This document shows, in pieces, positions 14,044-21,969 of a stretch of 22,155 nt of DNA (positions are counted from its first letter, which is position 1; each line of letters starts with the position of its first letter). The position numbers and the translations under genes are program-made. The DNA comes from Gammaproteobacteria bacterium (GTDB lineage Bacteria; Pseudomonadota; Gammaproteobacteria; Eutrophobiales; Eutrophobiaceae). The stretch spans positions 1 to 22,155 of the forward strand of contig QNEM01000008.1 of NCBI GenBank assembly GCA_003645215.1, written 5' to 3'. The notes below the pieces were generated by a model. The model was given only the letters and a program-made list of their open reading frames with translations. It did not search any database and was not told the origin of the DNA.

Positions 14044-14823
14044 ATGAAAAAAATAAATCAATTAGTTCTGATTATATTACTGGCCTGTACTTCACCATTA
14101 CATGCAGACGAAAATGTGCCTCCACCATTTGAGGCATCATTTGAAATAGTCAGGAACGGTATGGAAGTCGCTGAAATGCATAGTAGTTTATCTCGCCTTG
14201 ATAATGACGATTATATATATCGTTCAGAAACAAACTCAACAGGTCTGGTATCTATCTTTTACAAACTTCATGTTGTGGAAGAATCTCACTGGTATTTGCA
14301 TGAGCAGCAAATAAAGCCCTTGAGTTATAGCTATGACCGCATTAAGAAAAAGAAGGAAAAACATAAAAAAACTGTTTTTGACTGGGAAAATATGCAGGCA
14401 CATTATGTTGGTGACGGAACAAAATCAAGCTTTGTATTAGAGGCTGGCATGACTGATAAACTACTCTACCAGATCAATCTCATGCACGATCTCAAAACGG
14501 GACATCCCCCGACAAGCTACACCGTTGTAGACGGGGCGAAAATCAAAACCTATAAGCTTAAATATCACGGAGAAGAATCTATCGACACGCCTATCGGGAA
14601 ATTTAACACCATGAAATTTTCTCGTCTAAAATCCGGAAAGAAAGACAGGATAACTCTCTGGTGTGCCAAAGACCTGCATTATTTACCGATCAAGGTTGAG
14701 AGCATAGATGACGATGATGGCTCCATCACAATAGCAACAATCAACCAGCTGAGTGGCCTGGGTCTATCTGATGAAACTGGTCTGTCTGATGAGACTTATT
14801 TATCGATCAAGGGCCTTGAGTAA
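14044..14823 (+). CDS. DUF3108-type exported protein
   Basis: About 259 residues with a signal peptide (KKINQLVLIILLACTSPLHA). The mature start PPPFEASFEIVRNGMEVAEM and the later TYKLKYHGEESIDTPIGKFNTMKF match the DUF3108 family, periplasmic or envelope proteins of unknown function thought to form a beta-barrel-like fold. Start choice: ATG 14044 gives the best signal peptide; ATG 14029 (adding MQLFT) has GGA only one base away, and a TTG at 13969 is also open, so the start is uncertain. The C-terminus carries a six-residue tandem duplication (GLSDET twice), and its last 24 bases overlap the 3' end of dsbC on the other strand. Confidence 0.85.
   Translation: MKKINQLVLIILLACTSPLHADENVPPPFEASFEIVRNGMEVAEMHSSLSRLDNDDYIYRSETNSTGLVSIFYKLHVVEESHWYLHEQQIKPLSYSYDRIKKKKEKHKKTVFDWENMQAHYVGDGTKSSFVLEAGMTDKLLYQINLMHDLKTGHPPTSYTVVDGAKIKTYKLKYHGEESIDTPIGKFNTMKFSRLKSGKKDRITLWCAKDLHYLPIKVESIDDDDGSITIATINQLSGLGLSDETGLSDETYLSIKGLE
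14761..14796 (+). repeat. 18-bp tandem duplication in the 3' end of the DUF3108 gene
   Basis: Bases 14761-14778 and 14779-14796 each encode G-L-S-D-E-T. They differ at two positions only, both synonymous third bases (CTA/CTG and GAA/GAG). Confidence 0.9.
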
Positions 14824-15513
14824 TTCAGCTGGTGGCATATAACCAGGTAATGCCTGCCCATCTTCAAGAAAAATCGCCGGTGTGCCACGTACACCCATTT
14901 TCTTACCCAGGGCATACTGGTTTGCTACAGGGTTGTCACACTTGCTGGCCTTGGCTGGCCTGCCATTCTTCGCATCTGTCAGGGCCTGGGGACGATCTTC
15001 AGCACACCAGATGTTTTCCATTTGCTTGTAAGTAGCAGACCTGACACCTCCTCTGGGATAGGCAAGATATCTGACCGTGATCGCATTTTCATTTAATTCT
15101 GTAACATCCCTGTGTAATTTACGACAGTATCCACAATCGACATCTGTAAAAACGTAAATGGTATCTTTGCTATTTTTTGCTGCAAATTCGATGTATTCAT
15201 CTTGTGGAATGTTTTTCAATATATCGACCCTTGCCTGTGAACGCACAGCTTCACTGAGATTGCGCCTTTCCTGTATATCGATCAAATCGCCTTTCAGGAC
15301 AAAACGTGCATCCTCTGTCATATAAACAACATCAGGGCCCATCATCACTTCATAGATATTATCAATCGGTGTCGAATTCACTTGTGAAATATCGATACCC
15401 GGAAACACCTCTTGCATACGTTTTATTAATCGCGCTTCTACCTGCTCGTCTGCAACAGTATTGAAAGCAGACAAAAGAAGGCTCATATACAGTAAAACAA
15501 TCACTACTCTCAT
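14800..15513 (-). CDS. dsbC: Thiol:disulfide isomerase DsbC
   Basis: Periplasmic disulfide isomerase that reshuffles wrong disulfides and is kept reduced by DsbD. 237 residues; signal peptide at the N-terminus (VIVLLYMSLLLSAFNTVA). The N-terminal dimerisation domain has VNSTPIDNIYEVMM; the thioredoxin domain has the active site DVDCGYCRKLH (Cys127, Cys130), a second structural pair (Cys170, Cys192) and the cis-proline RGTPAIF near 212. GGAG lies seven bases before the ATG. Its 3' end overlaps the convergent DUF3108 gene by 24 bases. In many gammaproteobacteria dsbC follows xerD; here a GspE-type gene on the opposite strand lies between them. Confidence 0.95.
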   Translation of the reverse strand: MRVVIVLLYMSLLLSAFNTVADEQVEARLIKRMQEVFPGIDISQVNSTPIDNIYEVMMGPDVVYMTEDARFVLKGDLIDIQERRNLSEAVRSQARVDILKNIPQDEYIEFAAKNSKDTIYVFTDVDCGYCRKLHRDVTELNENAITVRYLAYPRGGVRSATYKQMENIWCAEDRPQALTDAKNGRPAKASKCDNPVANQYALGKKMGVRGTPAIFLEDGQALPGYMPPAELLKALDR

Positions 15514-15661
15514 CTAATACTCCATTTTCCGGTCAAATCCGGATTTTATTCTATAATTCAGAATCTAACTAATAGTCCCGGAATCAATCAAAATCATCCG
15601 GGCATGATATCAGACATGAGAAACCTCTGTCCGTTCCACAGGCACTGTAATTCCATATTTG

Positions 15662-15667
15662 TATAAT
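15662..15667 (+). promoter_or_regulatory. Candidate -10 box for the GspE/PilB-type gene
   Basis: TATAAT in TTTGTATAATGAG, 53 bases before the start codon at 15721. No convincing -35 box is visible. The intergenic gap to dsbC (207 bases) also holds CCCGGA (15577-15582) facing TCCGGG (15597-15602). Confidence 0.3.
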
Positions 15668-15720
15668 GAGTGCTAAAGTCATCTGCACAAATTCCACATG
15701 ACTGACAACGGTAAATACAG

Positions 15721-17508
15721 ATGCAACAGCAGGTGATTACGTCCTCAGGTAATGAAAAACTGACATTGGATTATGTCCTGAAACTATTGCTGGAAGATGG
15801 TCTCATTACTGAGGAACAGCGTACACAGTTTGCCGGCTTACATGAGTCTGATAACAAAAAGACACACCCACTTATTACCCTGTCTAACCTTGATTGGCAC
15901 AGCAGTTGTGAACCATCATTCCCATTAACACTTGAACGGCTCACACAATGGTTGGCTGAAAAAACCAGGATACCTTATGTACGAATTGACCCCTTAAAGA
16001 TTGATGTCAATAAAGTTACCAGCCTGGTTTCACAGGCTTATGCTACAAACCTGAAAATTCTACCCCTGGAAATTGATAGCAAGGAATTGACCGTTGCCAA
16101 CTGCGAACCCTTTTTTGATTCGTGGGTGCAAGAACTCTCACGTATCGTTAATCTGAGGATCAAATGCGTACTGGTCAACCCAAAAGACGTCGAACGTTAT
16201 CTCGTAGAATTTTACGGCATTAGCCAATCCATACTGGGTGCTGTCATTGACTCTGATGAATCCAGATCAAAGCTGCAGAATTTTGAACAACTCATTGAAG
16301 TTGGAAAAATGGGGGAACCCGATGCTAATGATCAGCACATCGTCAGTATTGTTGACTGGTTATTACAATTCGCATTTGAACAACGTGCGAGTGACATTCA
16401 CCTGGAACCACGTAGAGAAAAAGGCAAAATCCGCTTTCGTATTGATGGCATGTTACACCAGGTTCATGAATTCCCAATCATTCTCATGGGCGCAATATCC
16501 AGCCGCTTGAAATCCCTTGGACGCATGGATGTTACCGACAGACGTCGCCCACAGGACGGACGAATAAAAACCAAAACTCCCTCTGGAGATGAAGTTGAGA
16601 TGCGACTCTCGACCATGCCCACGGCTTTTGGGGAAAAACTGGTCATCCGAATCTTCAACCCTGAAATGTTATACAAAAGTTTTACAGACCTTGGCTTTGG
16701 CGCACATGAGATCAAAACCTGGGAACATATGACGCATAATCCCCATGGCATTATCCTGGTCACAGGTCCCACAGGTTCAGGAAAAACCACAACGCTTTAT
16801 TCGGCGTTAAGACAATTGGCACGCCCGGACAACAATATTTGTACGATTGAAGATCCTATCGAAATGGTTGATGAGCAGCTGAATCAGATGCAGGTTCAAC
16901 AAAACATTGGCGTTGATTTTGCGACAGGGGTACGTACTTTATTAAGACAGGATCCGGATATTATTATGATCGGCGAGATTCGTGATTTTGAGACGGCTGA
17001 TATCGCCATACAGGCAGCCCTGACCGGGCATCTGGTGCTTTCCAGCCTGCATACAAATGATGCGCCATCTGCAATCACAAGACTCATTGATATTGGTATT
17101 CAACCTTTCCTGATTAACGCATCAGTACTGGGCATTCTTGCACAACGCCTGATTCGCACACTATGTCCGCATTGCAAACAAGCTACGACTCTGAATAAAG
17201 ATGCCTGGATTAAACTCACAGCCCCGCCAAAACTTAAAGTACCAAATAACTGCTTCAAGGCTGTAGGCTGTGACGAATGTAAACATACCGGCTACCTGGG
17301 GCGCATTGGCATCTATGAAATATTGCCTATGAATCCTGAATTGCAAAAAATGGTTTCAGATAATACAAACATTAATTCAATCCGTGCTGCCGCATTGAAA
17401 CAGGGCATGCGTAGCCTTCGAATCAGTGGTGCTCAAAAAATTGCTGAAGGCCTGACAACACTTGAGGAAATATTCTCAGTCATCCCTGACGATATGGATA
17501 AAGTTTAG
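15721..17508 (+). CDS. GspE/PilB-family secretion or pilus assembly ATPase, stand-alone
   Basis: Hexameric cytoplasmic ATPase that powers type II secretion or type IV pilus extension. 595 residues. N-terminal MshEN/T2SSE-N domains (LKLLLEDGLITEEQ; LPLEIDSKELTVANCEP), then the ATPase core: Asp box ASDIHLEP (223-230), Walker A GPTGSGKT (349-356), Walker B region DPDIIMIGEIRD (411-422), His box TGHLVLSSLHTND, and a zinc motif CPHC (482-485) with CDEC (517-520). No gspF, pilC, pilin or peptidase gene is nearby, so the substrate system cannot be told from context; GspE versus PilB is left open. All catalytic motifs are intact. The ribosome site is weak. Confidence 0.9.
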   Translation: MQQQVITSSGNEKLTLDYVLKLLLEDGLITEEQRTQFAGLHESDNKKTHPLITLSNLDWHSSCEPSFPLTLERLTQWLAEKTRIPYVRIDPLKIDVNKVTSLVSQAYATNLKILPLEIDSKELTVANCEPFFDSWVQELSRIVNLRIKCVLVNPKDVERYLVEFYGISQSILGAVIDSDESRSKLQNFEQLIEVGKMGEPDANDQHIVSIVDWLLQFAFEQRASDIHLEPRREKGKIRFRIDGMLHQVHEFPIILMGAISSRLKSLGRMDVTDRRRPQDGRIKTKTPSGDEVEMRLSTMPTAFGEKLVIRIFNPEMLYKSFTDLGFGAHEIKTWEHMTHNPHGIILVTGPTGSGKTTTLYSALRQLARPDNNICTIEDPIEMVDEQLNQMQVQQNIGVDFATGVRTLLRQDPDIIMIGEIRDFETADIAIQAALTGHLVLSSLHTNDAPSAITRLIDIGIQPFLINASVLGILAQRLIRTLCPHCKQATTLNKDAWIKLTAPPKLKVPNNCFKAVGCDECKHTGYLGRIGIYEILPMNPELQKMVSDNTNINSIRAAALKQGMRSLRISGAQKIAEGLTTLEEIFSVIPDDMDKV

Positions 17509-17542
17509 GCCCAGAAATTAAACCCAGAAGTTAAACTATGGG

Positions 17543-17560
17543 ATCATCCCCTGGGATGAT
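17543..17560. repeat. 8-bp inverted repeat across the xerD stop codon
   Basis: ATCATCCC (17543-17550) faces GGGATGAT (17553-17560) across CT. It includes the last xerD codons and stop, and lies between the converging ends of the ATPase gene and xerD. There is no T-run on either side. Confidence 0.75.
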
Positions 17561-18464
17561 GCACCGCATGCAGGTTTTTAAGACGTTCCTGGGCAATGTG
17601 TGTGTAGATTTGTGTAGTCGAAATATCACTATGTCCCAGCAGCATCTGTACAACCCTGAGATCAGCCCCATGGTTCAACAGATGTGTCGCAAAGGCATGT
17701 CTTAACATATGCGGTGAGATTGTTTTATTGATACCTGCAGCCACAGCATAACGCTTAATCAAATACCAGAATGCCTGTCGTGACATCGCCTCACCCCGTT
17801 TGGTCGGGAATAATGCATCACTGATATTTTTTCCTAATAGCTCGATCCTTGCGCTATTCTGATAGCGTGTTAACCATTCGATTGATTCTTCCCCCAGGGG
17901 CACAAGCCTTTCCTTACTACCTTTACCCAATACACGTACAACCCCCTGGCGCAGATTGACCTGCCCGGTTTGCAGACTGATTAATTCAGAGACGCGCAGA
18001 CCCGAAGCATAAAGTATTTCGAGCATGGTTCTATTACGTAAACCAAGAGGCGTGCCTGTATCCGGTGCTTTCAGTAGAGCCTCCACTTCGCCTTCTGTTA
18101 ATGACTTGGGTAAGTGTCTGCCTATTTTTGGCGCCTCTACCCTGGCCCCAGGATCATGTTGCATTATCCCTTCACGTAGTAGATAACTATATAAGCTTCG
18201 AATACTTGAAAGATGCCGTGCCATCGTTCTTGCGGTTCTTCCCTGCATGCTGGATAAATAATTTCTTAAGTCACCTTCCTGTGCTGCTGTTATCTGGCAC
18301 TTGTTTTTATCCAGCCACAGGGCATATTTTTGCAGGTCACTTCGGTAGGCCGCCAGGGTATTCTCGCTGACACCCCTCTCCATCCAGAGGGCGTCGAGAA
18401 AACGATCAATCTGATCCTTTGCTGCTTGCATATCCTGGCTTATGGAATCAGAGGATGCCTTCAT
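17544..18464 (-). CDS. xerD: Site-specific tyrosine recombinase XerD
   Basis: Works with XerC at dif to resolve chromosome dimers. 306 residues, close to the usual ~300. N-terminal SAM-like core-binding domain (RGVSENTLAAYRSDL), C-terminal catalytic domain with all residues present: Arg157 (SGLRVSEL), Lys181 (GKGSKERLVPL), His252 and Arg255 (HMLRHAFATHLL), His278 (LLGHSD) and nucleophile Tyr287 (IYTHIAQERL). The motif PHMLRHAFATHLLNHGADLR is XerD-like. Its start overlaps the end of ogt by 17 bases, so the two are probably one transcript. Housekeeping gene, not a mobile-element integrase. Confidence 0.95.
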   Translation of the reverse strand: MKASSDSISQDMQAAKDQIDRFLDALWMERGVSENTLAAYRSDLQKYALWLDKNKCQITAAQEGDLRNYLSSMQGRTARTMARHLSSIRSLYSYLLREGIMQHDPGARVEAPKIGRHLPKSLTEGEVEALLKAPDTGTPLGLRNRTMLEILYASGLRVSELISLQTGQVNLRQGVVRVLGKGSKERLVPLGEESIEWLTRYQNSARIELLGKNISDALFPTKRGEAMSRQAFWYLIKRYAVAAGINKTISPHMLRHAFATHLLNHGADLRVVQMLLGHSDISTTQIYTHIAQERLKNLHAVHHPRG

Positions 18465-18942
18465 GCTGCAGTAACCAACGTTTTCGTTCTACATGACGAT
18501 AGCCACCCATAAAACCACCGATCCCCTGGGCGGCAACAACTCTATGACATGGAATAAATAGCGGAATATTGTTTCTACGACATGCCTGACCGACAGCACG
18601 ACTACTGGTTTTCAACTCCTTTGCGACATCACCGTATGTTTTAACCGTTCCCGATGGAATTCTTTTCAACGCTTGCCAGACTTTTTTCTGAAAGCGACTC
18701 CCATCTGGACTCAGGGAGATGTCACCCTCGAACAAGCCTGACTCAAAATAATTATCCAGAGCCGAGACAACCTTTTGTTTCAGTTTACTATTAATTGATT
18801 TTGATGGAGGTGTTTCTGTTGTTGCCAGTACGTCCTGTTCCAGCCAGATGATTTTGGTGATACTTTCCGCATCAATACACACCCCCAATGGACCTGTGGG
18901 AGAATCATACAAAAAATCATATTCTGCTGTGGACTGCGTCAT
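18448..18942 (-). CDS. ogt: Methylated-DNA--protein-cysteine methyltransferase (Ogt)
   Basis: Suicide DNA-repair protein that moves the methyl group of O6-methylguanine to its own cysteine. 164 residues from ATG 18942. Seen: a ribonuclease-like N-terminal domain, helix-turn-helix stretch PSGTVKTYGDVAKELKTSSR with arginine finger region SRAVGQACRRN, active site IPCHRVVAAQG, and the C-terminal GGYRHVERKRWLLQHEG. It has no N-terminal Ada zinc domain. A TTG at 18951 (adding three residues) is an alternative start. Its end overlaps the xerD start by 17 bases. Housekeeping repair; an extra value in a methylotroph that forms formaldehyde is conceivable but unproven. Confidence 0.93.
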   Translation of the reverse strand: MTQSTAEYDFLYDSPTGPLGVCIDAESITKIIWLEQDVLATTETPPSKSINSKLKQKVVSALDNYFESGLFEGDISLSPDGSRFQKKVWQALKRIPSGTVKTYGDVAKELKTSSRAVGQACRRNNIPLFIPCHRVVAAQGIGGFMGGYRHVERKRWLLQHEGIL

Positions 18943-19222
18943 ATAAGGCAATCATAACCCACTAAGACTATGGAAGTGTATGAATACCTTTTCTTCCCTG
19001 TTATCAACGACACCAGTACATCCTCGGCAACTGCTCCTGCGTTGCTCTCGGTCTCTGTTCCAGACTCTACTCCTACCGATTATTTCCATATAATCGTACC
19101 TCCTTCATCCCTGTAGTCGTGTACATAGCCGTTCTCGCACTTCCTTTTGCTCCCGACATCGCCTACATGGATGTAGGCGCTTAGGATTTGTCTTGAACAA
19201 AATCCTGAAGGCCATTCATGGC
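18943..19222. repeat. Intergenic stretch rich in inverted repeats, possibly a degenerate REP/MITE-like element
   Basis: No gene. Between ogt and the rplS terminator lie CGATTAT (19077-19083) facing ATAATCG (19090-19096), the 20-bp palindrome at 19160-19179, an imperfect AGGATTTGT/ACAAAATCCT pair (19183-19205) and GCC/GGC near 19211-19222. Phrases such as GGCAACTGCTCCTGCGTTGC and TACATGGATGTA recall intergenic repeats of other gammaproteobacteria. Whether copies exist elsewhere in this genome cannot be seen here. Confidence 0.5.
19160..19179. repeat. 20-bp near-perfect palindrome
   Basis: CGCCTACAT (19160-19168) is the exact reverse complement of ATGTAGGCG (19171-19179), with GG between. Confidence 0.85.
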
Positions 19223-19250
19223 AAAAAAAACCCCGCATTTGCGGGGCTTT
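19223..19250 (-). terminator. Intrinsic terminator of the rpsP-rimM-trmD-rplS operon
   Basis: On the minus strand GCCCCGC, loop AAAT, GCGGGG, then eight T (19230 down to 19223). It lies 24 bases after the rplS stop. Confidence 0.93.
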
Positions 19251-19273
19251 TAAAATGAACATTTAACATGAAC

Positions 19274-19627
19274 TTAGCTGGTCTTGATTTTCTCTTTAAT
19301 CCTGGCTGCCTTACCTGTGCGTTCGCGCATGTAATACAATTTGGCACGTCGTACATCACCACGTCGCTTTACTTCAATGTCTGCAATGGCATGACTGTAT
19401 GTTTGAAAAACACGTTCAACACCTTCTCCATGAGACATCTTACGCACAGTAAAAGCTGAATTCAGGCCGCGATTTTTCTTTGCAATCACAACACCTTCAA
19501 ATGCCTGAAGACGCTCTCTTTGTCCTTCTTTTACCTTTACCTGAACAACGACGGTATCGCCCGGAGCAAAATCCGGTATTTCTTTTGTCATTTGTTCTGC
19601 ATCAAGCTGTTCTATAATCTTGCTCAT
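19274..19627 (-). CDS. rplS: 50S ribosomal protein L19
   Basis: Large-subunit protein at the 30S-50S interface. 117 residues, standard. Family blocks seen: FAPGDTVVVQVKVKEG, RLQAFEGVVIAKKNRGLNS, FTVRKMSHGEGVERVF and the lysine-rich end. GGAG eight bases before the ATG. Last gene of the operon, 24 bases after trmD. Confidence 0.98.
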   Translation of the reverse strand: MSKIIEQLDAEQMTKEIPDFAPGDTVVVQVKVKEGQRERLQAFEGVVIAKKNRGLNSAFTVRKMSHGEGVERVFQTYSHAIADIEVKRRGDVRRAKLYYMRERTGKAARIKEKIKTS

Positions 19628-19651
19628 CTCACTAACTCCGCTTAAATAATT

Positions 19652-20416
19652 TTATTTCGTATACTCTTTCTTGAATGATTCCAGTAAATCCTGTTGCTCA
19701 TCATCCAAATTTAAATTTTCCAGTAAATCCGGTCTTCTCAACCATGTACGCCCCAGTGCCTGTTGTAAACGCCAACGCCTGATTTCCTCATGGTTACCGC
19801 TCAGCAATACATCTGGTACTTGCTGCTCGTCATTCTTATTAGACTCAATCTCTTCTGGCCTCGTATAGTGAGGATAGTCAAGCAAGCCATTGAAAAACGA
19901 ATCTTCACTTGCCGAATCTTCATGACCCAGGGCACCCGGTAATGTTCTGGTCAGCACATCAATCAGCACCATCGCGGGCAACTCCCCGCCACTCAGAACA
20001 TAGTCACCTATTGACCACTCCTCATCAACTTCCTTATCAATGACACGCTCATCTATACCTTCATAACGTCCAGCAATCAAAATCAGATGCTGTCGTTGCG
20101 CCAATTCCATTACGCCCTTCTGATCCAGTTTCCTGCCCTGAGGACTCAGATGAATCACATGCGGGGTATTTCCTAAATCAAACTCATCGCGCGCACCTGT
20201 AATCGCTGCACTTAATGGCTCTGCCATCATTACCATCCCTGGACCACCCCCGTAGGGTCGATCATCCACCGTCCTGTGATTATCACTTGTATAATCTCTG
20301 GGATTCCAGGTGTTGACCTTGAGTAAGCCCCGCTTCACTGCGCGACTGGTAATCCCATACTCGGTGACAGTATTCACCATCTCCGGAAATAAAGTTATTA
20401 CTTCAATCTGTAACAT
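19652..20416 (-). CDS. trmD: tRNA (guanine-N1-)-methyltransferase TrmD
   Basis: Methylates G37 of tRNAs with a G36 to prevent frameshifting, using S-adenosylmethionine bound in a trefoil knot. 254 residues. Seen: N-terminal IEVITLFPEMV, DRPYGGGPGMVMM, the knot motifs LIAGRYEGIDERV and SIGDYVLSGGELPAMVLID, and the C-terminal domain with RPEEIESN and LLSGNHEEIRRWR. 32 bases after rimM and 24 before rplS. Confidence 0.98.
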   Translation of the reverse strand: MLQIEVITLFPEMVNTVTEYGITSRAVKRGLLKVNTWNPRDYTSDNHRTVDDRPYGGGPGMVMMAEPLSAAITGARDEFDLGNTPHVIHLSPQGRKLDQKGVMELAQRQHLILIAGRYEGIDERVIDKEVDEEWSIGDYVLSGGELPAMVLIDVLTRTLPGALGHEDSASEDSFFNGLLDYPHYTRPEEIESNKNDEQQVPDVLLSGNHEEIRRWRLQQALGRTWLRRPDLLENLNLDDEQQDLLESFKKEYTK

Positions 20417-20448
20417 TCAAGCCGCCCAGCATCGATTGCTAATTACCG

Positions 20449-20961
20449 TCAATCATCGGATTGCCAATCAACCTGTATCACACCCTGTTCAGTATCGACG
20501 TCTTTAATATAGATATCGTGCACATAAGGTATTAAATATCGCTGCTTATCAGCTTCAACAACCAGCACATCATTTGCACCAGTCTCAAGGAGTTCAGTAA
20601 CCACCCCAAGCATTTCATTCTGTTGGTTAATAACCTGCATATTAATCAGGTCATGCCAGTAAAACTCGCCCTCTTTAGCTGCGGGTAACTGCTCCCTGTC
20701 AATTGCCAGCTCTGAACCGACCAGGGCCATCGCCTCATCTCTGTCAGTAAATCCCTCCAGGGATGCGATCAAGCCTTTTCCCTGTGGCTTGCCTTCCTGT
20801 AACTGTATTTCCAGCCATTCACTATCCTGTTTAACCAACCAGGGGCCGTAGTTAAATATGTTCTCTTTTGGCCGAGTGAATGACAAAATCTTGAACCAGC
20901 CTTTGATGCCGTATACGCCGACAATCTTTCCAATAACTATGAGGCTGGTTTCATCCTGCAT
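20449..20961 (-). CDS. rimM: 16S rRNA processing protein RimM
   Basis: Assembly factor for the 30S head that binds S19. 170 residues. N-terminal beta-barrel with VIGKIVGVYGIKGWFKI, PRC-barrel C-terminal half with FYWHDLINMQVINQ, GVVTELLETGANDVLVV and LIPYVHDIYIKDVD. ATG 20961 is chosen; two in-frame GTG codons lie just upstream (20967 and 20970), and the GGTGA around them can pair with the ribosome, though it is close to the ATG. Confidence 0.96.
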   Translation of the reverse strand: MQDETSLIVIGKIVGVYGIKGWFKILSFTRPKENIFNYGPWLVKQDSEWLEIQLQEGKPQGKGLIASLEGFTDRDEAMALVGSELAIDREQLPAAKEGEFYWHDLINMQVINQQNEMLGVVTELLETGANDVLVVEADKQRYLIPYVHDIYIKDVDTEQGVIQVDWQSDD

Positions 20962-21019
20962 ATTCACCACTCATGCAGTCTTGCTTATACGAACCCCGTC
21001 TAGAGAGCTCGAAAATGAA

Positions 21020-21265
21020 TCAGGCGCTCGCGTTAAGTTTGATCAGTTTAGAAACGCGATCTGAAATCTGTGCACCCTGACTCTGCCAGTGTTCTAAACG
21101 GCTGCTATCCATTCTAAGGGTCTCTTCATTCCCAACTGCACCTGGATTATAAAAACCAACGCGTTCAATATAACGACCATCGCGCTTCATGCGACTGTCT
21201 GTGACTACAATGTGATAGAAGGGCTTTTTCTTTGCCCCGGTACGTGATAATCGAATGGTTACCAT
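21020..21265 (-). CDS. rpsP: 30S ribosomal protein S16
   Basis: Small-subunit assembly protein, first gene of the operon. 81 residues. Blocks VTIRLSRTGAKKKPFYHIVV, RDGRYIERVGFYNP and ALEHW-like SRLEHWQSQGAQ are typical. AGAGG lies about seven bases before the ATG. Confidence 0.98.
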   Translation of the reverse strand: MVTIRLSRTGAKKKPFYHIVVTDSRMKRDGRYIERVGFYNPGAVGNEETLRMDSSRLEHWQSQGAQISDRVSKLIKLNASA

Positions 21266-21303
21266 TCATTAACCTCTTTAAATTAGCCTGTTACAATCTC
21301 GGC

Positions 21304-21340
21304 AGACAAATTGTCATGCCCTGAAAAAAGGCGGTATTGT
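21304..21340. promoter_or_regulatory. Back-to-back candidate promoters of rpsP and the cyclo-ligase gene
   Basis: Plus strand: TTGTCA (21311-21316), 18 bases, TATTGT (21335-21340). Minus strand: TTGTCT (21309-21304), about 18 bases, TAATTT. The two -35 boxes face each other in GACAA-A-TTGTC (21305-21315). Judged by eye. Confidence 0.4.
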
Positions 21341-21393
21341 ACGGCATATTAGTGAAAAATAAAGCATTTCAACGTATTAGAGACAGCCAATTC

Positions 21394-21969
21394 ATGCAAC
21401 AAAACATGCAAGTCAGCCAGCAAAAGGCCGAAACCCGGAAAATGCTCAAAACAGCGCGGGCAAATATTCCTGAAGCCACTCGTCTGGACTACAGTAATTC
21501 TATTACAGAACAAGTACTTAAGCTTGATGAGATCAGTAAATCGAGGATAATTTTCATCTATATCTCCTACGCCACCGAGGTCCACACCCATGAGCTTATC
21601 AAGGCCCTGCTGGATGCCGGCAAGACCCTGGCTGTGCCCAAAATTGTTGATTCTGACTTTATGGAGGCAGAAACCTTTTCTAGCTGGGAAGATCTGGTTC
21701 CCGGTGAACTGGGAATTCTGACTCCTGGCAACTCAAAACCCTGTTCTGGACCTTTCGATATCGCCCTAACACCCGGGCTCGGTTTCACTCTATCTGGCCA
21801 CCGTATGGGTTTTGGCCGTGGTTATTACGATAAATGGTTCGCCCAAAACCAGGTGAGCCACAAGATTGCCCTCGCCTATGAAGCACAGTTGGTAGAGGAT
21901 ATTCCCGTTGAAGATACGGATGTACCGATGGAGAAGATCGTCACTGAGCAACGCGTAATCACTATCTGA
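21394..21969 (+). CDS. 5-formyltetrahydrofolate cyclo-ligase
   Basis: ATP-dependent conversion of 5-formyl-THF to 5,10-methenyl-THF (YgfA/FAU1/MTHFS family), which returns stored folate to one-carbon metabolism. 191 residues from ATG 21394. Seen: an N-terminal helical region with RKMLKTARANIPEATR, IFIYISYATEVHTHELI, the substrate loop VPGELGILTPG, and the nucleotide motif GHRMGFGRGYYDKWF near the C-terminus. The start is uncertain: GTG 21352 and TTG 21337 are open in frame, but the family normally begins shortly before the RKxL helix. In many gammaproteobacteria this gene follows 6S RNA (ssrS); here it is divergent from rpsP with only 71-128 bases between, so no ssrS fits upstream. Confidence 0.92.
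   Translation: MQQNMQVSQQKAETRKMLKTARANIPEATRLDYSNSITEQVLKLDEISKSRIIFIYISYATEVHTHELIKALLDAGKTLAVPKIVDSDFMEAETFSSWEDLVPGELGILTPGNSKPCSGPFDIALTPGLGFTLSGHRMGFGRGYYDKWFAQNQVSHKIALAYEAQLVEDIPVEDTDVPMEKIVTEQRVITI

Noticed and set aside
17544..18464. Integrase of a mobile element
   Set aside because: XerD-like length and motifs, coupled to ogt in a housekeeping neighbourhood, with no att repeats or phage genes.
21266..21393. 6S RNA (ssrS) before the cyclo-ligase gene
   Set aside because: The gap is far too short for the ~180-nt RNA and the adjoining gene is the divergent rpsP.
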